NCBI GenBank assembly: GCA_900752115.1
Contig: CAADUC010000077.1
Span: 1-15,089, forward strand
Length of the DNA stretch: 15,089 nucleotides
Direction: 5' to 3'
From: Clostridia bacterium
Lineage (GTDB): Bacteria; Bacillota; Clostridia; Oscillospirales; Acutalibacteraceae
Under the pieces are notes generated by a model. The model worked only from the letters and a program-made list of their open reading frames with translations. It made no database searches and was not told the origin of the DNA. The translations under genes were made by a program, and so were the position numbers. Below, piece after piece: positions 1-6,546 of this stretch (position 1 is the stretch's first letter; each line of letters starts with the position of its first letter).

Positions 1-37
1 AGCATGGAGGTTTTATTTGCCAAGGCTTTTTTATTTA

Positions 38-60
38 CCCCTGGTTGAACCAGGGGTTTT
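38..60 (+). terminator. Rho-independent terminator, plus strand
   Basis: A 7-bp GC-rich stem (CCCCTGG at 38-44, CCAGGGG at 50-56) with a 5-nt loop is followed by TTTTGTT. The U-tract follows the stem only on the plus strand, so it probably ends a plus-strand gene lying before the window and convergent with tsf. That gene is not visible. Confidence 0.75.
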
Positions 61-81
61 GTTAAGCCTAAAGGCAGCAAG

Positions 82-120
82 AAAAAAGCGAGCCGTGGAT
101 TGCTCCACGGCTCGCTTTTT
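82..120. terminator. Bidirectional terminator downstream of tsf
   Basis: A perfect 12-bp stem (GCGAGCCGTGGA at 88-99 with its complement at 104-115) encloses a 4-nt loop. It is flanked by six A on the left and five T on the right, so it is a canonical intrinsic terminator on both strands. On the minus strand it ends the rpsB-tsf transcript about 30 nt after the tsf stop codon. On the plus strand it would back up the hairpin at 38-60. Confidence 0.9.
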
Positions 121-150
121 ACAGGAAAACCAAATGCGGCTTTCTCGTTC

Positions 151-1059
151 TTATTTAATCATGCTGGCAACTTCGTCCGCGAAATTGTCCTCGCGCTTCT
201 CAAGGCCCTCGCCCTTCTCAAAGCGGACATAGTCCACGATGGCGATGGAGCCGCCGAGCTCCTTGGCAACGGAGTCGGTGTACTGCTGAATGGACAGCTT
301 GTTGTCCTTCACGTACTCCTGCTCAACAAGGCAAACTTCCTTGAAGTACTTCTTGATCTTGCCGTCGACCATCTTCTCAATGACGTTGGCCGGCTTGCCG
401 GTGCTGGCAGCCTGCTCGGTGGCAATCTTGCGCTCGTGCTCGATTACATCGGCGGGAACCACGCTGCTGTTGAGGTACAGCGGGTTGACAGCGGCGATCT
501 GCATGGCGATGTTCTTCGCATACTCCTGGAACTCGGCCTTCGCGGCAACCTCCGCGGAGGTGTCGAACTTCACGAGAACGGCGATCTTGCCGCCCATGTG
601 GATATAGGAAACAACAACGCCGTCATAACGCTGGAAGCGGCGGATCTTGATGTTCTCGCCGATGGTGAGAACCTTCTCCTTGCGCAGATCCTCAACGCTC
701 ATGTCGTGACCGACAGCCTGAGCAGCCAGAAGGGCGTCCATATCAGCCGGGTTCACAGCGGCAACCGTCTCGGCAACCGTCTTCACGAAAGCCTGGAAAT
801 CAGCGTTCTTGGCAACGAAGTCCGTCTCAGCGTTGACCTCGACAGCAACGCCGACGCTGCCGTCAACATAGGAATACGCCATGCCCTCGGCGGCAATGCG
901 GCCAGCCTTCTTCGTGGCGGCGGCAAGGCCCTTTTCGCGCAGGAAATCAATCGCGGCGTCCATATCGCCGTTGGAAGCAGTCAGTGCCTTCTTGCAGTCC
1001 ATCATGCCGCAGCCGGTCTTCTCACGGAGAGCCGCTACGTCCTTTGCAGTAAATGCCAT
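151..1059 (-). CDS. tsf: Elongation factor Ts
   Basis: EF-Ts is the cytoplasmic guanine-nucleotide exchange factor that recycles EF-Tu from the GDP to the GTP form during translation elongation. The 302-residue protein starts with the UBA-like EF-Tu-binding domain (residues 1-55, including LREKTGCGMMDCKKAL). The hallmark TDFVAKN motif is at residues 79-85; its Asp-Phe pair inserts near the EF-Tu magnesium site in characterised homologues. The dimerisation/core domains follow to the C-terminus, and the length is normal for the family. The start is fixed by GGAGGAAT at 1064-1071. It lies 89 bp downstream of rpsB on the same strand, the usual bacterial order, and ends in a strong bidirectional terminator. 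No separate promoter was seen, so transcription most likely comes from the rpsB promoter. Confidence 0.97.
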   Translation of the reverse strand: MAFTAKDVAALREKTGCGMMDCKKALTASNGDMDAAIDFLREKGLAAATKKAGRIAAEGMAYSYVDGSVGVAVEVNAETDFVAKNADFQAFVKTVAETVAAVNPADMDALLAAQAVGHDMSVEDLRKEKVLTIGENIKIRRFQRYDGVVVSYIHMGGKIAVLVKFDTSAEVAAKAEFQEYAKNIAMQIAAVNPLYLNSSVVPADVIEHERKIATEQAASTGKPANVIEKMVDGKIKKYFKEVCLVEQEYVKDNKLSIQQYTDSVAKELGGSIAIVDYVRFEKGEGLEKREDNFADEVASMIK

Positions 1060-1097
1060 GTTAATTCCTCCAATTTTTCAGTCTATAACCACGCACA

Positions 1098-1120
1098 GCA
1101 CGCCAGGAATGCTGGCGTGC
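1098..1120 (-). other. Hairpin in the rpsB-tsf intergenic region
   Basis: A perfect 9-bp stem (GCACGCCAG at 1098-1106, CTGGCGTGC at 1112-1120) has a 5-nt loop and lies between the rpsB stop codon and the tsf ribosome binding site. No U-tract follows on the minus strand, so it is not a canonical terminator. It may be a processing or stabilising element, or a partial attenuator that sets the S2 to EF-Ts ratio. The structure is visible in the sequence; the function is inferred. Confidence 0.5.
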
Positions 1121-1148
1121 CGTGCCGTACTCCGTTCGGGTTCTGCGC

Positions 1149-1892
1149 TTATTCAGCGGCAGCCTCGTCGGTCTCGTTCTCCTTGGCCTCCGCCTCAGCG
1201 GCGCCCATCTGGCCCTCCTTGCCCTCGACAATTGCGCTGGCAATGGTGCCGGAGATCAGCTTAACGGCGCGGATGGCGTCGTCGTTGCCCGGGATCACGT
1301 AATCGATCTCATCGGGATCGCAGTTGGTGTCGACAATCGCAACAATCGGAATGCCGAGCTTCTTGGCCTCAGCCACAGCAATGCGCTCCTTGCGGGGATC
1401 GACGATGAAGAGAGCGCCGGGGAGCTGCTTCATCTCCTTGATGCCGCCCAGGAACTTCTCGAGCTTCTCGATCTCGAGGTTGAGCTTGACGACTTCCTTC
1501 TTCGGGAGCATATCAAACGTGCCGTCGGCCTCCATAGCCTTGAGCTGGTTCAGGCGGTCGATGCGGCGGCGAATGGTGCGGAAGTTGGTGAGCATACCGC
1601 CCAGCCAGCGGGCGTTCACATAGTAAGCGCCGGCGCGCTGCGCCTCATCACGAACGGAATCCTGAGCCTGCTTCTTCGTGCCGACGAAGAGCACGCTCTT
1701 GCCCTCCATGGAAAGCTGACGGACAAAATTGTAAGCGTCCTCGAGCTTGCGAACGGTCTTCTGCAGATCGATGATGTAGATGCCGTTGCGCTCGGTGAAG
1801 ATGTATTCCGCCATCTTCGGGTTCCATCTTCTGGTCTGGTGGCCGAAATGAACACCGGCTTCCAGAAGCTGCTTCATAGATACTACTGCCAT
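1149..1892 (-). CDS. rpsB: 30S ribosomal protein S2
   Basis: S2 is a late-assembling protein of the 30S subunit, located between head and body and needed for S1 docking and translation initiation. The 247-residue protein opens with the N-terminal S2 signature ([22 protein letters not shown], residues 6-27). It carries the second signature in the [20 protein letters not shown] region, followed by [27 protein letters not shown], all typical of S2. The C-terminal tail is acidic and alanine-rich, which is common and variable in the family. The start follows a GGAGGAATAA ribosome binding site that is itself duplicated upstream. It is the first gene of the rpsB-tsf operon, with a near-consensus sigma-A promoter about 100 bp upstream. 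Confidence 0.98.
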   Translation of the reverse strand: MAVVSMKQLLEAGVHFGHQTRRWNPKMAEYIFTERNGIYIIDLQKTVRKLEDAYNFVRQLSMEGKSVLFVGTKKQAQDSVRDEAQRAGAYYVNARWLGGMLTNFRTIRRRIDRLNQLKAMEADGTFDMLPKKEVVKLNLEIEKLEKFLGGIKEMKQLPGALFIVDPRKERIAVAEAKKLGIPIVAIVDTNCDPDEIDYVIPGNDDAIRAVKLISGTIASAIVEGKEGQMGAAEAEAKENETDEAAAE

Positions 1893-1895
1893 TTT

Positions 1896-1919
1896 TTATT
1901 CCTCCTTGGTTATTCCTCC
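1896..1919 (-). promoter_or_regulatory. Duplicated Shine-Dalgarno in the rpsB leader
   Basis: On the minus strand the 10-mer GGAGGAATAA occurs twice exactly, separated by CCAA, directly upstream of rpsB (1896-1905 and 1910-1919 in plus coordinates). The proximal copy has normal spacing to the ATG. The distal copy has no start codon at a suitable distance. It may act as a ribosome standby site or be a neutral duplication. Confidence 0.7.
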
Positions 1920-1993
1920 GCCGCCCCCAATGGTTGGCGCAGAACCCCGCAGGGCACCGATTCGCCGGGGTCGGCGTGTGTTTTGCGCGAATT

Positions 1994-2022
1994 ATTATAG
2001 CATAAAGAATCCGCGATTGCAA
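1994..2022 (-). promoter_or_regulatory. Sigma-A promoter of rpsB-tsf
   Basis: Read on the minus strand there is a -35 TTGCAA (2017-2022), a 17-nt spacer and a perfect -10 TATAAT (1994-1999), preceded by the extended -10 dinucleotide (TGC). The predicted transcription start is near 1987, giving a leader of about 95 nt. This is one of the strongest promoter matches in the window, as expected for a ribosomal protein gene. Confidence 0.88.
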
Positions 2023-2089
2023 GGAAAATTCTCCCCTATTTTTTGCGTCTTTCGACGGCCTTTCCCGTCAGACGTCACAAGGGCGGACG

Positions 2090-2383
2090 TTACTCCTCCC
2101 CGAACAGGAAAGACAGAAGGCTTCGCCTGCGCCGGACTCGGACGCGCTCCTGATAATTGACAAGGATCGTATCCTCCCCGATCACCTGAATGTCCGGCCA
2201 GCGAATCACGATATCCTCTTCCCTCCCCAGCAGGCCGAAGAGCCTGGGTCTGCCGTAGACGACAAGCGCCGTCAGGCGGGCGTTTTCCATGTCCAGCTCC
2301 GCGTCGCAGACAGTGCCCACGCGCGTACCGTCCTTTACGCTGATCACCTCTCTGCGGCGCAGCTGACCCATTCTGCAAATCAT
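2090..2383 (-). CDS. YlmC/YmxH family sporulation protein (PRC-barrel)
   Basis: This 97-residue protein resembles the small PRC-barrel proteins of the YlmC/YmxH family, which are linked to sporulation in Bacilli and Clostridia and have no defined biochemical role. Visible features are the N-terminal pattern LRRREVISVKDGTRVGTVCD (residues 9-28, the typical 'ViNi.dG..lG.v.D' strand), a core of alternating hydrophobic strands (ALVVYG, IVIRWPDIQVIGEDTILV) and a basic C-terminus (RVRVRRRR). No signal peptide or membrane segment is seen. The ATG at 2383 has a GGGGGA ribosome binding site 7 nt upstream; the internal Met5 has none. It is divergent from sigG across 210 bp, and related genes often sit close to sporulation sigma genes in Clostridia. 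No recognisable sporulation promoter was found upstream. The family call is by pattern recognition only. Confidence 0.82.
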   Translation of the reverse strand: MICRMGQLRRREVISVKDGTRVGTVCDAELDMENARLTALVVYGRPRLFGLLGREEDIVIRWPDIQVIGEDTILVNYQERVRVRRRRSLLSFLFGEE

Positions 2384-2538
2384 AGCGTCTTCCCCCTTCT
2401 CACTGTCTTTTCCGCCCGGTTGCCCCCCGCTTCGTTTTCAGGCTCGCTTCTTCCGGGACATCAGGCCGGAACAGCCGCTCTTCCTATCTTATGCAGTGCC
2501 GGGGCTCTTTTTGCATTCTCCGAAATTTTCTTTCTTCC

Positions 2539-2568
2539 GTATGGCGTTCTTCCAATCCGGCAATACTG
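2539..2568 (+). promoter_or_regulatory. Candidate SigF/SigG-type promoter of sigG
   Basis: GTATG (2539-2543), a 15-nt spacer and GGCAATACTG (2559-2568) match the forespore consensus (SigF: GYATA, N15-16, GGNNANANTR; SigG tolerates a final R in the -35). The predicted start is near 2575, just before the GGAGG at 2581. In Bacillus subtilis sigG is transcribed by SigF in the forespore, so both match and position make sense. Confidence 0.6.
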
Positions 2569-2593
2569 AAAATGGATGAAGGAGGAAGAGGCC

Positions 2594-3376
2594 ATGTATA
2601 ATAAAGTGGAAATCTGCGGGGTCAACACCTCCAGGCTGAAGGTGCTGACAGAGGCGGAAAAACGCGCTCTGCTTCAGAAGATCCGCCACGGAACACCGGC
2701 GGAACGCGAGCAGGCCCGCGAAGAGATGATCAACGGAAACCTCAAGCTTGTCTTAAGTGTCATCCAGCGCTTCACCAACCGAGGCGAAAACCTGGACGAT
2801 CTCTTCCAGGTAGGCTGCATCGGCCTGATGAAGGCCATTGACAACTTCAACCCCGATCTCGACGTAAAATTTTCCACCTACGGCGTGCCGATGATTATCG
2901 GAGAAATCCGGCGCTATCTGCGGGACAACAACAGCATCCGCGTGAGCCGTTCCCTGCGTGACACCGCGTATAAGGCCATGCAGGTCAAGGAACGGCTGCA
3001 GGCGGAAAACAGCCGGGAACCCACGGTGGAACAGATTGCAAAGGAACTGAATTTGCCGCGCGAGGATGTGGTGCTGGCTCTGGAATCCATTGTGGATCCC
3101 GTATCGCTTTACGAACCCGTCTTCAACGACGGCGGGGATACCATCTACGTCATGGATCAGGTGGGCGACACCCGGGGCGGCGACAGCGACTGGATCGAGG
3201 AAATCGCCCTGCGTCAGGCAATCAGCGAGCTCAACGACCGTGAAAAGCGAATCCTCACCATGCGGTTTTTTCAGGGAAAAACGCAGATGGAAGTCGCTTC
3301 CGAAATCCATATCAGCCAGGCTCAGGTGTCAAGGCTGGAAAAGGGAGCTCTCGAAAAGATCAAACGCGAGCTCTGA
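2594..3376 (+). CDS. sigG: RNA polymerase sporulation sigma factor SigG
   Basis: SigG directs late forespore transcription (small acid-soluble proteins, germination and DNA-protection genes) after engulfment. The 260-residue product has the same length as the Bacillus subtilis protein. It starts with the diagnostic NKVEICGVNTSRL segment (residues 3-15). Region 2 includes LVLSVIQRF, DDLFQVGCIGLMKAIDNF and KFSTYGVPMIIGEIRRYLRDNN. Region 3 follows (RVSRSLRDTAYKAMQVKERL), and then region 4 with the helix-turn-helix EVASEIHISQAQVSRLEKGAL. The start chosen is the ATG at 2594, with GGAGG at 2581-2585 giving 8-nt spacing; an in-frame ATG at 2576 would include the ribosome binding site in the coding region. 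Here sigG is not next to spoIIGA-sigE. A SigF-like promoter lies immediately upstream, and no terminator was seen after it. Confidence 0.97.
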   Translation: MYNKVEICGVNTSRLKVLTEAEKRALLQKIRHGTPAEREQAREEMINGNLKLVLSVIQRFTNRGENLDDLFQVGCIGLMKAIDNFNPDLDVKFSTYGVPMIIGEIRRYLRDNNSIRVSRSLRDTAYKAMQVKERLQAENSREPTVEQIAKELNLPREDVVLALESIVDPVSLYEPVFNDGGDTIYVMDQVGDTRGGDSDWIEEIALRQAISELNDREKRILTMRFFQGKTQMEVASEIHISQAQVSRLEKGALEKIKREL

Positions 3377-3398
3377 ATTTCGTCCCAAAAATAAATCC

Positions 3399-3427
3399 TT
3401 GCACTTCCCTTCCCGATCCGATATACT
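3399..3427 (+). promoter_or_regulatory. Sigma-A promoter of cca
   Basis: TTGCAC (3399-3404), a 17-nt spacer and TATACT (3422-3427) form a good sigma-A promoter starting 23 bp after the sigG stop codon. The predicted start near 3434 gives an unusually long leader of about 180 nt before cca. This would separate the housekeeping gene cca from forespore-specific sigG expression. Confidence 0.75.
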
Positions 3428-3558
3428 GAGAATGGTTTTGTTGGTTATTTTTCCCGTCTTTCTCCGCTTTTCGCAGGATGTTTTCTTGCACTTTGGGCAC
3501 TATCACCCAAAAAAGCAGCAAAGAGAATGAGTAATCACAAAGTCATTGCCGGGATGCT

Positions 3559-3586
3559 CTCCGGCCGGTGTTCGCACCGCCCGGAG
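3559..3586 (+). other. Stem-loop in the cca leader next to the ribosome binding site
   Basis: CTCCGG (3559-3564) pairs with CCGGAG (3581-3586), and inside it CGGTG (3566-3570) pairs with CACCG (3575-3579) around a TTCG loop, with one C-C mismatch between the two stems. The hairpin ends about 14 nt before AGGAGG (3601-3606). It may affect translation or mRNA stability. No U-tract follows, so it is not a terminator. Confidence 0.55.
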
Positions 3587-3615
3587 CCGGACGGAAGTAC
3601 AGGAGGAGGGATTGC

Positions 3616-4944
3616 ATGCGGCCAAATATGCCTGAACCGGTCAAACAGGCACTCGACACGCTGCACGAAGCAGGATTCGAGGCCTATCTGGTGGGCGGCT
3701 GTGTGCGCGACACCCTCTTGGGACTTTCTCCCCATGACTGGGACGTTACCACCTCCGCTCTGCCGGAGGAAACCGCCGGACTTTTCTCCGCCTGGCCCCT
3801 CTCCCGGCAGGGAGAAAAGCACGGCACTATCACCGTACTGTTTCCGGGCCTGCCGTTGGAAATCACAACCTTCCGGGTAGACGGACAATATACGGATCAC
3901 AGGCATCCGGAGTCCGTCCATTTTTCCCGCAGCCTGCGCCAGGATCTGGCCCGGCGTGATTTCACCGTCAACGCGCTGGCATGGAACGGTGAACTTGTCG
4001 ATTTTTTCGGCGGCGAGCACGATCTCTCCCTGCGCAGAATCCGCTGCGTCGGCACGCCGCAGCGGCGCTTTGAGGAAGACAGCCTGCGCATTCTGCGCGC
4101 CCTGCGCTTTGCGTCCGTTCTGTCGTTTTCTCTGGAGGAAGCCACTTCCGCCGCCGTACTGCAGTGCCGCAGGATGCTTTCGGGTATTGCGGCAGAACGA
4201 ATCGCGTCTGAATTTCTGCGGCTGCTCTGCGGAAAGGACGCCGTCCGTGTTCTGCGGGAATATCGTCCCGTCTTCGAGGTGTTTCTGCCTGAGATCGCTC
4301 CCATGGCGGGACTCGATCAGAGAAGCCCTTACCATCAATATGACGTCTGGGAACACACACTCCATGCTCTCGCTTACGCCGGAACCGATCCCGAGCTCCG
4401 GCTCGCCGTTTTGCTGCACGACATCGGTAAACCGCAGTGCAGAAGCATCGATCGGACGGGGCGCGGGCACTTCCGCGGCCATCAGGAGACCGGCGCCGCG
4501 GTGGCGGAGCAGGTGTGCCGCCGTCTGCGTCTGAGCCGGAGTATGACGGCCAATGTAACGGCCCTTGTGCGCTTTCATGATATCTCGGTCGTGTGCGGCG
4601 AAGCCAATGTCCGGCGCTGGCTCAACCGTCTCGGGCTGCCGCTGTACCGGAAGCTCCTCGAACTGAACCGGGCCGACACACTGGCGCATGCCGCGCCTGC
4701 TTTCCGCCGTCTTCCGATTCTCGATCAGGCCGAGGCGGATCTGGAGCGCATCCTGCAAGAGGGACAATGCTGGACACTCGGCCAGTTGGCGGTCGGAGGC
4801 AGCGATCTTGCCGGCCTGGCCTGCGGACCGGCCCTGGGAAATCTTCTGCGAAGACTGCTCGACGCAGTGATCGACGGATCGTGTCCGAATGAGCGCGGCG
4901 CTCTGCTCGAGCTTGCCGCCCGTCTCTGCCGGGAGGAAACGTAA
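3616..4944 (+). CDS. cca: CCA tRNA nucleotidyltransferase (class II, HD-containing)
   Basis: This enzyme adds or repairs the 3'-CCA end of tRNAs without a nucleic-acid template, using CTP and ATP. The 442-residue protein has the class II nucleotidyltransferase head: YLVGGCVRDTLLG (residues 24-36) and the catalytic Asp-Trp-Asp at 41-43. The RRDFTVNALAWN motif and the RRFEEDSLRILRALRFAS neck segment follow. The C-terminal part contains an HD domain (YHQYDVWEHTLHAL, then LLHDIGKP with His268-Asp269, then GHFRGHQETGA), as in many Firmicute and proteobacterial homologues; in E. coli this domain has phosphohydrolase activity. The start is the ATG at 3616 with AGGAGG 9 nt upstream; an upstream in-frame start would run through the ribosome binding site. 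It has its own sigma-A promoter, and GH13 follows after 107 bp. Confidence 0.94.
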   Translation: MRPNMPEPVKQALDTLHEAGFEAYLVGGCVRDTLLGLSPHDWDVTTSALPEETAGLFSAWPLSRQGEKHGTITVLFPGLPLEITTFRVDGQYTDHRHPESVHFSRSLRQDLARRDFTVNALAWNGELVDFFGGEHDLSLRRIRCVGTPQRRFEEDSLRILRALRFASVLSFSLEEATSAAVLQCRRMLSGIAAERIASEFLRLLCGKDAVRVLREYRPVFEVFLPEIAPMAGLDQRSPYHQYDVWEHTLHALAYAGTDPELRLAVLLHDIGKPQCRSIDRTGRGHFRGHQETGAAVAEQVCRRLRLSRSMTANVTALVRFHDISVVCGEANVRRWLNRLGLPLYRKLLELNRADTLAHAAPAFRRLPILDQAEADLERILQEGQCWTLGQLAVGGSDLAGLACGPALGNLLRRLLDAVIDGSCPNERGALLELAARLCREET

Positions 4945-5051
4945 CGCGCTCCCCCGGTTTATATTCCGCGAACCCACGCTCTCCGGACATCCGCCAGGAG
5001 AGATGCTTCTTACCATACTCACATTCTTAACACCAAGGAGGAACATACCAC

Positions 5052-6368
5052 ATGTGGGCATTTGACAGCAATTTCTATCAAATTTATCCGCTCGGCTTCT
5101 GCGGCGCCCCCGCAGAGAACGACGGCCAGTCTGCTCCGGCAGAGCCCGGCCTTTCCCGTTTTGAAGAGTGGATCCCCCATCTTCTGAAGCTGGGCATGGA
5201 CGCCGTATATTTCTGCCCTGTATTCGAGAGCGATCGCCATGGATACGATACGCGCGATTACCGTGTGATTGATCGCCGTCTCGGTACCAACGAGAGCTTT
5301 GCCGCCCTGTGCGCAAAACTGCATGAAAACGGAATCCGCGTCGTCCTTGACGGCGTATTCAACCACGTCGGCCGCGGGTTCTGGGCTTTCCAGGACGTGC
5401 TGAAAAACCGGGAAAATTATCCCTATCGCGACTGGTTCCACATCAATTTCGGCGGCAACAACGGTTATAACGACGGTCTCTGGTATGAAGGCTGGGAAGG
5501 CCATTACGAGCTTGTCAAGCTGAACCTGCACAATGAAGACGTGGTGCAGCACCTGTTCTCCTGCATTGAAGGCTGGGTCCGCGACTTCCAGATCGACGGC
5601 CTGCGTCTCGATGTGGCCTACTGTCTCGATCGCGGCTTTCTCGCACGCCTGCGTTCGTTCTGCGATACCCTCAAACCGGAATTTTTCCTCGTCGGCGAAA
5701 TGATTGGCGGCGACTACAACCAAATCATGGGTGATTCCATGTGCCACAGCGTCACCAATTACGAATGCCGCAAGGGGCTGTATTCCAGCTTCAATTCCAT
5801 GAACCTCTTCGAGATCGGCCACTCGCTGCAGCGCCAGTTCGGCAAGGAGCAGTGGTGCCTCTATCGCGGCAAACATCTGCTGAGCTTCGTTGACAACCAC
5901 GACGTCACACGCGCGGCTTCCATTCTCACCCAGAAGGAACATCTTCCCCTGCTCTACGCCCTTCTCTTCGGTATGCCGGGCATTCCCTGTGTCTACTACG
6001 GCAGCGAGTGGGGCGCCGAGGGCTGCAAAGAACAAGGCGACGACGCGCTTCGTCCGTGCTTCGAGGCTCCCACCGAAAACAGTCTGACCGAGTGGATCTC
6101 CGCCCTGGCCAAAGCGCGCAGCGGCAGCAAGGCGCTTTGCAGCGGCGATTTTACCATTCTTGTTATGACGAACAAACAGCTTATTTTCGAGCGCTCCTGC
6201 GACGGCGAGCGCGTTCTCGTGGCGATCAACGCCGAAAACGCCCCCTACACGGCGCACTTCAATGCCAACGCCGGCCGTGCCGTCGACCTCATTACAGGCA
6301 AGCCGCATGACTTCGGCGGCGGAAGCGAGCTGCCCGCGTACAGCGCCTCCTACTGGCTCACGGAATAA
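5052..6368 (+). CDS. Intracellular GH13 alpha-amylase family glycosidase
   Basis: This is a retaining glycoside hydrolase of family GH13 acting on alpha-glucans or maltodextrins. The 438-residue protein shows the (beta/alpha)8 barrel signatures in order: DGVFNH at 100-105 (region I), GLRLDVAY with nucleophile Asp187 (region II), VGEM with acid/base Glu216 (region III) and FVDNHD with Asp284 (region IV). GIPCVYYGSEWG and a short C-terminal beta domain ending in a YSASYWL strand follow. There is no signal peptide, so it is probably cytoplasmic. It also lacks the N-terminal CBM34 domain of neopullulanase/cyclomaltodextrinase enzymes. AAGGAGGA upstream supports the ATG. Exact specificity (maltogenic amylase, cyclomaltodextrinase or alpha-glucosidase) cannot be read from the sequence. 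No clear promoter was found, so read-through from cca is possible. Confidence 0.93.
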   Translation: MWAFDSNFYQIYPLGFCGAPAENDGQSAPAEPGLSRFEEWIPHLLKLGMDAVYFCPVFESDRHGYDTRDYRVIDRRLGTNESFAALCAKLHENGIRVVLDGVFNHVGRGFWAFQDVLKNRENYPYRDWFHINFGGNNGYNDGLWYEGWEGHYELVKLNLHNEDVVQHLFSCIEGWVRDFQIDGLRLDVAYCLDRGFLARLRSFCDTLKPEFFLVGEMIGGDYNQIMGDSMCHSVTNYECRKGLYSSFNSMNLFEIGHSLQRQFGKEQWCLYRGKHLLSFVDNHDVTRAASILTQKEHLPLLYALLFGMPGIPCVYYGSEWGAEGCKEQGDDALRPCFEAPTENSLTEWISALAKARSGSKALCSGDFTILVMTNKQLIFERSCDGERVLVAINAENAPYTAHFNANAGRAVDLITGKPHDFGGGSELPAYSASYWLTE

Positions 6369-6376
6369 GACGGCAA

Positions 6377-6416
6377 AAACGCAGCGGAAGAAATTGGCTG
6401 GTTCTTCACAGCGTTT
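6377..6416 (+). terminator. Possible weak terminator after the GH13 gene
   Basis: An imperfect hairpin begins just after the GH13 stop codon: AAACGC (6377-6382) with GCGTTT (6411-6416) outside and GAAGAA (6387-6392) with TTCTTC (6402-6407) inside, with a 4/3-nt internal loop. It is followed by CTCCTCTG and not a true U-tract. Confidence 0.3.
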
Positions 6417-6424
6417 CTCCTCTG

Positions 6425-6445
6425 TTCATTCATATTTCATTCATA
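6425..6445 (+). repeat. Two 10-bp direct repeats phased by 11 bp (possible operator)
   Basis: TTCATTCATA occurs exactly at 6425-6434 and 6436-6445, an 11-bp period (about one helical turn), ending 9 bp before a putative -10 element. This is the layout of tandem half-sites for OmpR/PhoB-type response regulators placed over a -35 region. The repeats are observed; the regulator is inferred. Confidence 0.55.
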
Positions 6446-6451
6446 AAATGA

Positions 6452-6460
6452 TGGTATATT
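6452..6460 (+). promoter_or_regulatory. Candidate extended -10 promoter of the HD gene
   Basis: TGG followed by TATATT (6455-6460) makes an extended -10 element. No good -35 hexamer lies 16-18 bp upstream; the direct repeats occupy that position, which would fit an activator-dependent promoter. The predicted start is near 6467. Confidence 0.4.
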
Positions 6461-6474
6461 GAATAAGATATCGT

Positions 6475-6498
6475 GCCGGGAGAGAGCGCTTTCCCGGC
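6475..6498 (+). other. Leader hairpin upstream of the HD gene
   Basis: GCCGGGA (6475-6481) pairs with TCCCGGC (6492-6498) around a 10-nt loop, about 30 nt before the ribosome binding site. No U-tract follows. Its role is unknown; it could be a 5' stabilising stem. Confidence 0.4.
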
Positions 6499-6546
6499 GG
6501 CCAACCGTCTGTATCTGTGAACGGAAAAGGAGAGGAGCCGCGTATC

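Noticed and set aside
100..2000. Long open plus-strand frames across the tsf and rpsB region
   Set aside because: They are antisense to two unmistakable translation genes, have repetitive Leu/Ala/Gly/Asp-rich composition produced by antisense reading of GC-rich codons, and lack ribosome binding sites.
2023..2089. Terminator after the ylmC-like gene
   Set aside because: A two-part stem (CGTCT/AGACG and GACGG/CCGTC) exists but is followed by A residues instead of T on the minus strand.
2384..2500. A sporulation promoter for the ylmC-like gene
   Set aside because: A GCATA-like box occurs on the minus strand, but no matching -10 for SigE, SigF, SigG or SigK is present at the right spacing.
3559..3586. 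T-box riboswitch in the cca leader
   Set aside because: The GGTG...ACCGC arms look superficially like a T-box, but the conserved T-box sequence, specifier loop and terminator are absent.
3527..3615. A leader peptide in the cca leader starting with ATG at 3527
   Set aside because: The frame does not stop before cca but runs into it in another frame to about 3880, and its ribosome binding site is poor.
4929..5002. Terminators between cca and GH13
   Set aside because: Two weak pairings (CCGGGAG with an interrupted CTCCCCCGG, and CTCTCC with GGAGAG) have no real U-tract and include bulges or long loops.
3535..5316. A 593-codon minus-strand open frame opposite cca
   Set aside because: It has no family resemblance and no ribosome binding site, and it is fully antisense to a well-supported cca gene and part of GH13; codon bias explains its openness.
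6425..6445. A definite Pho box
   Set aside because: The 11-bp period fits, but the sequence does not match the TTAACA-type or CTGTCAT consensus closely enough to name the regulator.
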